Shown: piece by piece, positions 52,074 to 59,998 of the stretch
Numbering within the stretch: the stretch's first letter is position 1
How the letters are laid out: every line of letters begins with the position of its first letter
From: Halobacteriovoraceae bacterium
GTDB lineage: Bacteria; Bdellovibrionota; Bacteriovoracia; Bacteriovoracales; Bacteriovoracaceae
Length of the DNA: 64,000 bases
Assembly: GCA_002713145.1 (NCBI GenBank)
Contig: PAVS01000016.1
Span: forward strand, 62,001 to 126,000
Reading direction: 5' to 3'
Program-made: the position numbers and the translations under genes
Notes under the pieces: model-generated
Databases searched by the model: none
What the model was told of the DNA's origin: nothing
The model's input: only the letters and a program-made list of their open reading frames with translations

Positions 52074-53464
52074 TAAAAACTTATGCTTTTGGGAGTCCTA
52101 GCAAAAGGTATAACATCCCTAATATTATTAACACCAGTAATATACATGACGGCCCGCTCGAATCCGAGCCCAAAACCAGAATGGGGAACGGTTCCAAAAC
52201 GACGAAGGTCTAAATACCAATCATATATATCTTTTTCTAGCCCTAGCTCATCCATACGTTGTGAGAGCTTATCAAGTTCCTCTTCACGCTGAGAGCCTCC
52301 GATAATTTCCCCTACCCCAGGCACAAGGATATCCATCGCTCTGACGGTTTTACCATCGTCATTTTGTTTCATATAAAAGGCTTTAATTTCTCTTGGGTAA
52401 TCTGTGACAATAACAGGTCCATTGAAATGTTGATCTGTGAGAAAACGCTCATGTTCAGTTTGTAAATCACTTCCCCACTCAACAGCATACTCAAATGACT
52501 GTCCGCTTTTTTGAAGGATATCCACAGCTTCGGTATAAGTGATTTTGGTGAATTCAGAGTGGGCGACTTTTTCAAGGCGCTCAATGAGTCCCTTTTCAAC
52601 AAAGCTATTAAAGAGCTTCATCTCATCTGGGCATTTTTCTAAGGCATGCTTAATCATATACTGAATATACTCACTGCCTAATTCTGCGATTTCATCAAGA
52701 TCTGCAAAAGCCACTTCAGGCTCAATCATCCAAAACTCTGACAAATGTCTGGTGGTATTTGAGTTTTCAGAGCGAAAAGTAGGGCCGAAGGTATAAACAC
52801 TTCCCATCCCACAGGCAAAGGCTTCAGCTTCAAGCTGTCCTGTTACACATAGAAATGATTCCCGGCCAAAATAATCTTTTTCCCAAATCACTTTTCCCTT
52901 TTTATCTTTCGGTGGATTTTCCGCGTCGAGTGTGGACACTCGAAATAACTCTCCCGCACCTTCAGCATCCATCGCCGTGAGAATTGGAGTGTGAATATAA
53001 TAGAAATTTTTCTCAGAAAAAAACTGATGAGTGGCCTGGGCCAGTTCATGTCTCACTCTAAAGACAGCGCTAAAAAGATTCGTTCGTGGTCTTAAATGAG
53101 CAATCTCTCGCAAAAATTCTCTCGAAGTTCCTTTTTTCTGTAGAGGATACTCTTGAGGGGTTTTCCCGATAATTTCAACTCGAGAAGCTTTGACTTCAAT
53201 AGCTTGATTCCCTTGCGACTCAACCAGCTCTCCTTCAATACTCAGAGCACTTCCGATGAGACATTTTGTAAATTCATCATAACCATTTAAATCGTCATTC
53301 GCGATGATTTGAATATCTTTTTGAGAACTTCCGTCATTAAGAATAATAAAAGAGAAAGATTTGTTTTTACGTAGGGATTTGATCCAACCTTTAATGAGAA
53401 CTTTTTCTCCTAATGGTTTTTCATCATAGAGCTTTCTGATTAAATTTCTTTTCACTTTACTCAT
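52073..53464 (-). CDS. asnS: Asparaginyl-tRNA synthetase
   Basis: The enzyme charges tRNA-Asn. The OB-fold anticodon domain comes first (VLIKGWIKSLRKNKSFSF) and the class II core follows, with motif 2 FRSENSNTTRHLSEFWM and motif 3 GFGLGFERAVMYI then FARTP. The start is ambiguous: ATG 53464 lies inside the kinase's last codons but abuts AAAGGGG; a GTG at 53455 has a better spacing of 9 bases. The next gene overlaps its stop by one base. Length (about 460 residues) is normal. Confidence 0.96.
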   Translation of the reverse strand: MSKVKRNLIRKLYDEKPLGEKVLIKGWIKSLRKNKSFSFIILNDGSSQKDIQIIANDDLNGYDEFTKCLIGSALSIEGELVESQGNQAIEVKASRVEIIGKTPQEYPLQKKGTSREFLREIAHLRPRTNLFSAVFRVRHELAQATHQFFSEKNFYYIHTPILTAMDAEGAGELFRVSTLDAENPPKDKKGKVIWEKDYFGRESFLCVTGQLEAEAFACGMGSVYTFGPTFRSENSNTTRHLSEFWMIEPEVAFADLDEIAELGSEYIQYMIKHALEKCPDEMKLFNSFVEKGLIERLEKVAHSEFTKITYTEAVDILQKSGQSFEYAVEWGSDLQTEHERFLTDQHFNGPVIVTDYPREIKAFYMKQNDDGKTVRAMDILVPGVGEIIGGSQREEELDKLSQRMDELGLEKDIYDWYLDLRRFGTVPHSGFGLGFERAVMYITGVNNIRDVIPFARTPKSISF

Positions 53465-54464
53465 CCCCTTTATATTTACGTAATACATCTTTGGTTTGAC
53501 TCCAACTTAATCTGGGACCAAATTGAGTGACGACTTTTGAACTCGCTAAAGAAGCCAGTGCACCCGCAGCAGCATAGCTATGGCCATTGGTGATTCCATA
53601 CAAAAATGCCCCTGCATACATATCCCCAGCTCCATTGGAATCCACAGCATCCACCACATGAGGCTCTATATCGACAAACATGGTTCCGTCCCAAATAAGA
53701 GCGCCATTTTTCCCTTGAGTGATTACAAAAGTATGGGCATATTTTTTCATGGCTTCTCTAGCTTCGGCGATATCCTTTGTATCTGTAAAATGCATAGCTT
53801 CTGCTTCATTACAAAAGATAAGATCTAATCCATCGCCAATGATCTCTAACATATTCTCTTTAAAAAACTGCACCATATTAGGGTCACTCATCGTCAGTGA
53901 AGTTTTTACTCCAAAATCCTTGGCAAGTTTAATCGCCTTCACAGCAGCTTGTTGTCCCGTAGGCGAAGCCACTAAATATCCTTCTACATACAACCACTTT
54001 GATTGCTTGAGGGCTTCTTCATCAATTTCATTTTCATCTAAAGTGGCGGTAATACCTAGGAAGGTATTCATTGTTCTTTCTGCATCATCACTAACCATAA
54101 CCATGCACTTACCAGTGATGCCATCAGGTAAAAAATCCTTAGAGTGCTTCGTCTCGACTCCATTTTCTTGCATGTCATTTAAATAAAAAAGACCGGTTTC
54201 GTCGTTCGCAATCTTATAGGCATAAAAAGATTTCCCTCCAAATTGAGATACGGCTATCACTGTATTGGCAGCACTTCCACCACACTGTCTTTTTATTTCT
54301 TGGTTTTGAGCCGAACTTAAAACCGAGAGGAGATAGTTTTGGCGCTCTTCTTCTACAAGAGTCATCAGGCCTTTTTCGATTTGATGCTCATTCAAAAAGT
54401 CATCATTGATTTTAAACTCCATATCAACTAGAGCATTTCCAATACCAAAAACGTCGTATTTCAT
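53457..54464 (-). CDS. PfkB-family kinase, adenosine kinase-like
   Basis: The 335-residue protein matches the adenosine-kinase branch of PfkB kinases: FGIGNALVDMEF at the start, QCGGSAANTVIA for substrate binding, FCNEAEAMHF, and DSNGAGDMYAGAFLYG with the catalytic aspartate and anion hole. It would phosphorylate a nucleoside such as adenosine, though related sugars are possible. It overlaps asnS slightly. The ribosome site is AAGGAAT before the ATG. Confidence 0.88.
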   Translation of the reverse strand: MKYDVFGIGNALVDMEFKINDDFLNEHQIEKGLMTLVEEERQNYLLSVLSSAQNQEIKRQCGGSAANTVIAVSQFGGKSFYAYKIANDETGLFYLNDMQENGVETKHSKDFLPDGITGKCMVMVSDDAERTMNTFLGITATLDENEIDEEALKQSKWLYVEGYLVASPTGQQAAVKAIKLAKDFGVKTSLTMSDPNMVQFFKENMLEIIGDGLDLIFCNEAEAMHFTDTKDIAEAREAMKKYAHTFVITQGKNGALIWDGTMFVDIEPHVVDAVDSNGAGDMYAGAFLYGITNGHSYAAAGALASLASSKVVTQFGPRLSWSQTKDVLRKYKGDE

Positions 54465-54487
54465 TATATCATTCCTTTTTAAACAAT

Positions 54488-55192
54488 TTATACATTGATA
54501 TACACATCATAGCGAGTACTTTTGCCTCGTATCTCATGAGAAACATTAGGTAAAATAGCTTTTGATTTGATAGGACGTTTCACCACAAAACGATGGCGAG
54601 CAAGGACCATTAATTTTTCTGCCTGATCAACACTATCTTTATCCTCTCCAATAACATCCCTTAACACTTTCATCGCCTTTTTAGGAGCGGATTTCGTATT
54701 TTTATCTTCATACATGGGGTCAAAATAAATCACATCATAAGGAGTCTGTTCATTCATCGACTCACTTTGAAAATGAAAATGATACTGTGACCTCTGCAAT
54801 GCATTACTGATCATAAGACTGGGTATCACCTCCCGCTCATAAATAGTGAGGTCAGTTATTCCTAACGAAATAAACATTATTGAGTCACTTAAAAATCCAC
54901 CGGTTGCATCACATAAATTTGTGACGGGAGATTCTTTTTTATGGCCTATGGCCCGGGCCAATAATTCATTATAGGGAGAATTTTTATAAAAAAATTGCAG
55001 ATGCCTCTTCACTTCCTGATCAATATCAATTGAGAAAGGTGAATAGTCAGAATACTTTAGAGACAAGGTCTCTTTTTCTAGGATCAGTCGAACATCTTGG
55101 TAGTTGGAATGGTCCCATATTTTTTGCAAACTGGGATAAATTTCAAAAGCCTGTTGTGGTGTGAGAATATGACCGTCTTTAACTAATTGCAT
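54488..55192 (-). CDS. rsmJ: 16S rRNA (guanine-1516-N2) methyltransferase
   Basis: RsmJ-type features are present: YDVIYFDPMYEDKNTKSA and KKAMKVLRDVIGEDKD, then RFVVKRPIKSKAIL and IRGKSTRYDVYINV at the C-terminus. The SAM site lies near LCDATGGFLSDS. The start is taken as ATG 55192; starts further upstream exist (TTG 55261, ATG 55243) but add a hydrophobic, unrelated leader. No clear ribosome site precedes 55192. The product methylates G1516 of 16S rRNA. It is divergent from gcvP. Confidence 0.87.
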   Translation of the reverse strand: MQLVKDGHILTPQQAFEIYPSLQKIWDHSNYQDVRLILEKETLSLKYSDYSPFSIDIDQEVKRHLQFFYKNSPYNELLARAIGHKKESPVTNLCDATGGFLSDSIMFISLGITDLTIYEREVIPSLMISNALQRSQYHFHFQSESMNEQTPYDVIYFDPMYEDKNTKSAPKKAMKVLRDVIGEDKDSVDQAEKLMVLARHRFVVKRPIKSKAILPNVSHEIRGKSTRYDVYINV

Positions 55193-55260
55193 AATTGATT
55201 TTTGGTTGAGCCTTTTTAAGTAAAATATGTTAAAAAAAAGCATACAAAAGGACAATGACA

Positions 55261-58227
55261 ATGACGAGTAAACGTGAAAAATTCCCTCATTATATCGGCG
55301 TAACCAAAGATGAAGAAAAGCAAATGCTCTCCCATCTGGGACTTGAGTCCTTAGAAGATCTATTTTCCCATATCCCCAAAGCGGTGCAACTCGATGAAAT
55401 GAATATGGAAAATGGGCTTGCTGAGCCAGAGCTTAAAGAGCGAATTAAAGCTATTAGCCAAAAAAATAAAATCAAAACCAGTTTTTGTGGTGATTCATTA
55501 CAAGACTTCAAAGTCAGAGAAACCGCTGGGCGCGTATCCGCCATCCGGGGCTTAACCACTGCTTATACCCCTTATCAACCGGAAAGAAGCCAAGGGACAT
55601 TACAAACCCTTTGGATCTATCAATCCTTAATTGGGAAATTAACGGGCTTTGAAGCTGTGAACGCCTCCCTTTACGAGCGCTCTACTTGCTTATATGAAGC
55701 GATGGCCTGTTCCGCTCGTATTAAGCGTAAGAACACCTTACTCGTAGCAGATAATATTTTACCAACTGATAAAGAGGTCATTGCGACCATGGCCCGTCAT
55801 ACCGATATGAAGATCGTCTATTCGCCTATCACAAATGAAGGCTTAATAGACATCGAGCAAACCTCCAAAATTTTTAGTGAGAACAAAGATATTGCTGGCT
55901 TTGCTTTTAATCAAATTAATTCATTTGGTTATCTTGAAGATGTGGATGTCCTAACAGACCTTGCTCATTCTCAAGATGCACTGTGTATTGGAATTATTGA
56001 GCTGGCGACCATGAGTAATAATGGTTTAAAAGAACCTGCCAGTTGGGGAGCATCAAAAAAAGGCGCTGATATATTCGTAGCCGAAGCTCAGCACCTCACC
56101 ATCGCTCCGACTTTTGGAGGACCAGGTCTTGGAGTTTTTGGTATTAGATACAATCAAGAAAATAAAAATAATATCAGACAGACCGCGGGAAGATTTATTG
56201 GCCTTGCCACTGATCTCAAAGGCAGAAAATGTAAATCCATTGTTCTTTCTACCCGAGAGCAACATATTAGAAGAGATAAAGCACATTCAAATATCTGCTC
56301 GAACCAATCTTTTTTGGCTTCTCTTTGCGGGGCAACTCTCCTTGAACGAGGAAGCTCTGGAATGGACCAATCGTTTAAAAGCGCTTACGAAAACACACTG
56401 AAGTTGGTGCAAGAACTTACAACACTTGAAGGTGTTGATTTACTTACCACCAAAGCTATTTTTAATGAATTCACTTTAAAACTAAATATGAAAGTTTCTA
56501 AACTCATTGAACTTGGGCTTGAAGATAATCTTCATATTGGTGTGGATATCACTGGTCGTTGTCAGCTTAAAGGAAATTTATTAAAAGTGAGTCTTTCTGA
56601 TAAGCACACATCCCACGATGTGCAAGAGATGATTAATTTCTTTAAAAGGCATTTTAAGCAAGGAAGTATTTCCAACTCCATCAACTCTATTCATACAGAA
56701 CAAAAAAGAGTTCATAAGTATGAACTCAAGAGTTTTGGTGTGGGAGAAATAGAAGACTACTATCGCAAACTAGGAGAACAAAATCTATCTCCTGATGATA
56801 GCATCTACCCTCTTGGGAGTTGTACGATGAAGTACAACCCTGAGTTAAATGAGTGGGCCGCAGCTTTGGAAGGTTTTATTCAAACTCATCCTCAAGCCCC
56901 TCTTGCGGATAACCAAGGTAACCTGCAAATACTTTTTGAAATTCAAGAACTCTTTAAAGATATCACTGGTCTTCCTGGGGTCACCACTCAACCTGTAGCC
57001 GGTGCCCAAGGTGAATTGGTGGGGCTTAAAATGTTTCAGGCTTATTTTGAGAAAAAAGGTGAAGATGAGCAAAGAAACATTATTCTTATACCAAGATCTG
57101 CTCATGGCACTAATCCAGCAACGGCCACTATGGCCGGGTATAAAACCGGGAAAAAAGACGGTGTCCCTTACGGCATTATCACTATTGATGCTGATGAGAA
57201 AGGTGAAATCAATTTTGACCAATTCTCTAAAATCGTCAAAGAGCATGGAAAAAACATTGCTGGTATGATGGTGACAAATCCTAATACAGCAGGGATTTTT
57301 GAAGCAAGGTTTAAAGAAATGAGTGATATGATCCATGAAGCCGGAGGACTGGTTTATATGGATGGGGCCAATATGAATGCTATTGCGGGTTGGATTGATC
57401 TTGGAAAACTTGGGGTCGATGCCGTTCATAATAATCTGCATAAGACTTGGTCAATCCCTCATGGGGGTGGTGGACCAGGAGATGCCATTGTTGCTGTAAG
57501 TGAGAAACTTATCGATTTCCTCCCAGGGCATCTTGTAGAAAAAGAAGCTGAGAACTACAAGCTTGTTAAGCCTAAGCATAGTATCGGTTCGTTTCACCGC
57601 CACTTTGGAAACTTTGGTCACAAAGTTCGTGCTTACACATATTTAAAAACTCTTGGGAAGGATGGAATAAAAAGAATGGCCGCTATTGCCACCTTAAGTG
57701 CCCGCTACCTCTACCATGAACTTAAAGATGTTTATCCTGTATTACCTAAAGGCTCAGAAGATAATCCTCGCATGCATGAGTTTATTCTTACCTTGAGTGA
57801 TGATACGTTTAAAAGAATTGCTGAAGCTGGTACTCCTAGGGCCCAAGCTATCGCCCGAGTGGGAAAACTCTTCTTAGACTTTGGCTTTCACGCTCCTACT
57901 GTCGCCTTCCCAGAACAATACGGTCTGATGTTAGAGCCTACAGAGTCTTATACTAAATCAGAATTAGATGAATTCTGTAGCGTCGTCAAAACGATTTATA
58001 ATGTAATCAATGAATATCCTCATGTGCTTCAGACGGTGCCTCACTTCACACCCATTGATCGTGTGGATGAAGTTGCGGCCAATAAAAATCCAATCTTAAG
58101 TGAGGATATAACCGACACTCTTTGTGAGATCATTCCGGATAGAGTGGCAAGTGAGAAACTCAGAAGTTTATCCAAAGAAAATCTCATTCAAGAAATACTC
58201 AAGGCCCACGAAGCCAAGGTATCATAA
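55261..58227 (+). CDS. gcvP: Glycine dehydrogenase (decarboxylating), fused GcvPA-GcvPB type
   Basis: AAAAGGA, 8 bases before ATG 55261 rather than ATG 55255, sets the start (988 residues). The N-terminal half resembles GcvPA (YTPYQPERSQGTLQTLWIYQ, TFGGPGLGVFG, STREQHIRRDKA) and the half from about 490 resembles GcvPB (YPLGSCTMKYNPELNEW, GAQGELVGLKMFQAY, SAHGTNPATATMAGY). PLP binds Lys728 in NNLHKTWSIP. Together they form the P-protein of the glycine cleavage system. gcvT, gcvH and lpd are not adjacent. The join of the two-subunit type in one chain is unusual. A terminator follows directly. Confidence 0.94.
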   Translation: MTSKREKFPHYIGVTKDEEKQMLSHLGLESLEDLFSHIPKAVQLDEMNMENGLAEPELKERIKAISQKNKIKTSFCGDSLQDFKVRETAGRVSAIRGLTTAYTPYQPERSQGTLQTLWIYQSLIGKLTGFEAVNASLYERSTCLYEAMACSARIKRKNTLLVADNILPTDKEVIATMARHTDMKIVYSPITNEGLIDIEQTSKIFSENKDIAGFAFNQINSFGYLEDVDVLTDLAHSQDALCIGIIELATMSNNGLKEPASWGASKKGADIFVAEAQHLTIAPTFGGPGLGVFGIRYNQENKNNIRQTAGRFIGLATDLKGRKCKSIVLSTREQHIRRDKAHSNICSNQSFLASLCGATLLERGSSGMDQSFKSAYENTLKLVQELTTLEGVDLLTTKAIFNEFTLKLNMKVSKLIELGLEDNLHIGVDITGRCQLKGNLLKVSLSDKHTSHDVQEMINFFKRHFKQGSISNSINSIHTEQKRVHKYELKSFGVGEIEDYYRKLGEQNLSPDDSIYPLGSCTMKYNPELNEWAAALEGFIQTHPQAPLADNQGNLQILFEIQELFKDITGLPGVTTQPVAGAQGELVGLKMFQAYFEKKGEDEQRNIILIPRSAHGTNPATATMAGYKTGKKDGVPYGIITIDADEKGEINFDQFSKIVKEHGKNIAGMMVTNPNTAGIFEARFKEMSDMIHEAGGLVYMDGANMNAIAGWIDLGKLGVDAVHNNLHKTWSIPHGGGGPGDAIVAVSEKLIDFLPGHLVEKEAENYKLVKPKHSIGSFHRHFGNFGHKVRAYTYLKTLGKDGIKRMAAIATLSARYLYHELKDVYPVLPKGSEDNPRMHEFILTLSDDTFKRIAEAGTPRAQAIARVGKLFLDFGFHAPTVAFPEQYGLMLEPTESYTKSELDEFCSVVKTIYNVINEYPHVLQTVPHFTPIDRVDEVAANKNPILSEDITDTLCEIIPDRVASEKLRSLSKENLIQEILKAHEAKVS

Positions 58228-58228
58228 A

Positions 58229-58256
58229 AAAAGGGAAGGCCTCGCCTTCCCTTTTA
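58229..58256 (+). terminator. Intrinsic terminator of gcvP
   Basis: AAAAGGGAAGGC, loop CTC, GCCTTCCCTTTT forms a 12-base-pair stem starting 2 bases after the gcvP stop and flanked by an A run and a U tract. The A/T flanks on both sides make it usable in both directions, so it may also stop the small leftward gene at 58277. Confidence 0.92.
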
Positions 58257-58276
58257 CTTTGCCATTTTAAGATATT

Positions 58277-58405
58277 CTAGTTTTCGTTTTCTAATATCCA
58301 ATACTTTACTGATTCTCCATTATCAGTTGCATCTGCAATTAAATCGTGAGCATGTACACTTGATAAAACTAAAAATAGACCACATAAAATAATTAACTTT
58401 TGCAT
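58277..58405 (-). CDS. 42-residue secreted peptide, unknown function
   Basis: A short gene reads leftward from ATG 58405 to TAG at 58277. A near-perfect AAGGAGGGG ribosome site sits about 7 bases upstream. The product is a signal peptide (MQKLIILCGLFLVLSSVHA) followed by only 23 residues: HDLIADATDNG then ESVKYWILENEN, acidic and without cysteine in the mature part. Its strong ribosome site and its position opposite the gcvP terminator argue for a real gene. The family and role are unknown; it could be a lipid- or metal-interacting exported peptide. Confidence 0.65.
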   Translation of the reverse strand: MQKLIILCGLFLVLSSVHAHDLIADATDNGESVKYWILENEN

Positions 58406-58499
58406 AGAAACCCCTCCTTAATTTGGGTTAGTTGCTTTATACATTGCGAGAATGATGCCAATATTTTCATTAATATTTTCGGATACTTAATAGGTTCCA

Positions 58500-58658
58500 A
58501 TGGATACTGGTGCCAGAAATGACAAGGTGCGTTATGACTCTAAAGCTTTCCACCCGCTCCCTTATAGTGGTGATAAATTTCTCAAAGTTAGCAAGGAAGC
58601 ACGGTTAGTGCTAAGAAATCTGATTTTAGAGACGCGCGAGTCAAAAATTCTTAATTAG
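58500..58658 (+). CDS. Possible small ORF, 52 residues, doubtful
   Basis: Between the secreted-peptide gene and the GDPD gene an ATG at 58500 opens a 52-codon frame to TAG at 58658. Its product (MDTGARNDKVRYDSKAFHPL onward) is basic, with no signal peptide. No good ribosome site precedes it (only TAGGTT), and it overlaps the end of the convergent GDPD gene by 8 bases. The rest of the 58406-58650 stretch shows no other feature I can support. Confidence 0.2.
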   Translation: MDTGARNDKVRYDSKAFHPLPYSGDKFLKVSKEARLVLRNLILETRESKILN

Positions 58659-59475
58659 AAACTTCCATCTTGCTACATAGTTGAGCGAGGGTGCCGGGAT
58701 GGTTGGTAAAAATCCAATCTATATCCCGGCTCAATTCTTTTTTTAGGGGTTTCATCGTTTTAGGAAAACCTGTACCCACCTTTTGGCCATGAGATCTATG
58801 GTGCTTGAGCATTTCGTCATCAATAAAATGATAATGACCACAGATTCCCCCCCAAGATTCGTCTATGGCCAGCTGGCTCATTTCTCGAAAGTTTTGATTG
58901 GCCACTAAGAGTACAGAGCTTTTAGGAAAATCGCTTAAGAGTTCTAAGGGCCCTTTTTTTAAAACCAAAAAATGAAAGTCTTCTTGAACTTTCAACTCTT
59001 GGAGAATTTGCTGTAAAGTTTGTTTTTGCTCAGAAACTTTGAGATAAGGCTCATCTTTAAGCTCAATAAAAAAATGAATCTTTCCCCCATATTTTTGAAC
59101 CACTTCACCGAGGGTGGGTATAAGTGGGTACCTCAGTCTTAAATCAGAGAAATTTATATCAATGATTTTTTGATCACCTTTAAAAACTCTCCCCAGCTTT
59201 GGATCATGATGGATGACGGGAACTAAATCTTTAGTCCAACGCACATCAAATTCAATACCATAAATATTATTCAAATAAGCCAGATCAAATGATTTAAGGG
59301 TATTCTCAAACACAACTTTATTATCATGCCATCCCCTATGGGCCACAATTTTTAGATTATCGATCTGAGCTTTTGATGGCGAAGGTACTCTTGCAAATAG
59401 ATAGAGCCATTCAATGATTTGCTGAATAATTTTAGACAAAGTGAGCAAAGCGGGCCTTTTACAAGTTAGATACAT
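58651..59475 (-). CDS. Glycerophosphodiester phosphodiesterase
   Basis: The 274-residue GDPD-family protein has the catalytic residues of the TIM-barrel fold: His46-Arg47 (AHRGWHD), Glu57-Asn58 (ENTLKSFD), Glu75 and Asp77 (IEFDVRW) and His90-Asp91 (HHDPKLG). It would hydrolyse glycerophosphodiesters to glycerol-3-phosphate and an alcohol. A hydrophobic N-terminus (about 9-30) may anchor it or act as an uncleaved signal. It would be useful for phospholipid breakdown products. Divergent from the thioesterase gene. Confidence 0.9.
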   Translation of the reverse strand: MYLTCKRPALLTLSKIIQQIIEWLYLFARVPSPSKAQIDNLKIVAHRGWHDNKVVFENTLKSFDLAYLNNIYGIEFDVRWTKDLVPVIHHDPKLGRVFKGDQKIIDINFSDLRLRYPLIPTLGEVVQKYGGKIHFFIELKDEPYLKVSEQKQTLQQILQELKVQEDFHFLVLKKGPLELLSDFPKSSVLLVANQNFREMSQLAIDESWGGICGHYHFIDDEMLKHHRSHGQKVGTGFPKTMKPLKKELSRDIDWIFTNHPGTLAQLCSKMEVSN

Positions 59476-59529
59476 TTATTTATTATATCGAGGTCCTATT
59501 ATATGACATAATTTTATAAGAAGGTAAAT

Positions 59530-59937
59530 ATGAGCGAAACGAAGCGAACCCCCAAAGGTGAACTGGCCATTAGAGTTCTGGCCATGCCAAGTGACACCAA
59601 TCCTGCAGGAGATATATTTGGAGGGTGGGTCCTCTCCCAAATGGATATTGCTGGTGGTCTGGTGACGGCCAAGGAATGCAGTGGAAGAACAGTCACCATT
59701 GCTATCGACTCTATGAATTTTCACAAACCAGTCCTGGTGGGAGATACCCTTTGTTGTTATGTAGAGGTCACTCGTAGAGGTAAGACTTCCATAGAAGTTA
59801 AAATCGAGTCATGGGCCAAGCGTCAATTTGAAGACGATCGAGTTCTTGTTACTGAAGGCGTCTTCACCTACGTGGCCGTGACTAAAGATCGAATTCCTAG
59901 GGCAATTGACTCAGAATACATAGATTCATCCAATTAA
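59530..59937 (+). CDS. Acyl-CoA thioesterase, YciA-type hotdog
   Basis: The 135-residue protein is a single hotdog domain with the YciA/ACOT signature: MPSDTNPAGDIFGGWVLSQM, then VTIAIDSMNFHKPVLVGD and VEVTRRGKTSIEVKI. The Asp of NPAGDIFGG is the usual catalytic residue. It should hydrolyse acyl-CoA to free acid and CoA, probably with broad chain length. AAGGT lies before the ATG. It precedes the two-component operon by 61 bases. Confidence 0.92.
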   Translation: MSETKRTPKGELAIRVLAMPSDTNPAGDIFGGWVLSQMDIAGGLVTAKECSGRTVTIAIDSMNFHKPVLVGDTLCCYVEVTRRGKTSIEVKIESWAKRQFEDDRVLVTEGVFTYVAVTKDRIPRAIDSEYIDSSN

Positions 59938-59958
59938 TAGCGAACATTTAACAGAAAA

Positions 59959-59987
59959 TTGACAATATTTGTGCATTGTTTGATAAA
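59959..59987 (+). promoter_or_regulatory. Candidate promoter of the two-component operon
   Basis: A perfect TTGACA (59959-59964), 17-base spacer and GATAAA (59982-59987, 4 of 6 to the -10 consensus) precede the kinase ATG. Transcription would start near 59994, leaving a leader of about 5 bases and no room for a ribosome site. Confidence 0.5.
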
Positions 59988-59998
59988 TTAATTTTGTC

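Noticed and set aside
53719..54186. Open frame of 155 codons antisense to the kinase gene
   Set aside because: Complements a clear PfkB-family gene; the product shows no domain, so it is treated as a shadow.
55193..55260. Possible glycine riboswitch before gcvP
   Set aside because: Only 68 bases separate rsmJ and gcvP, too short for a glycine riboswitch, and no conserved core was seen.
56845..57441. Long open frame (about 198 codons) antisense to gcvP
   Set aside because: Lies wholly inside the strongly conserved gcvP coding sequence, with unrelated composition and no ribosome site; a shadow frame.
58406..58650. Possible RNA gene in the longest gene-poor stretch
   Set aside because: No tRNA-like cloverleaf, rRNA segment or strong hairpin beyond the gcvP terminator could be supported.
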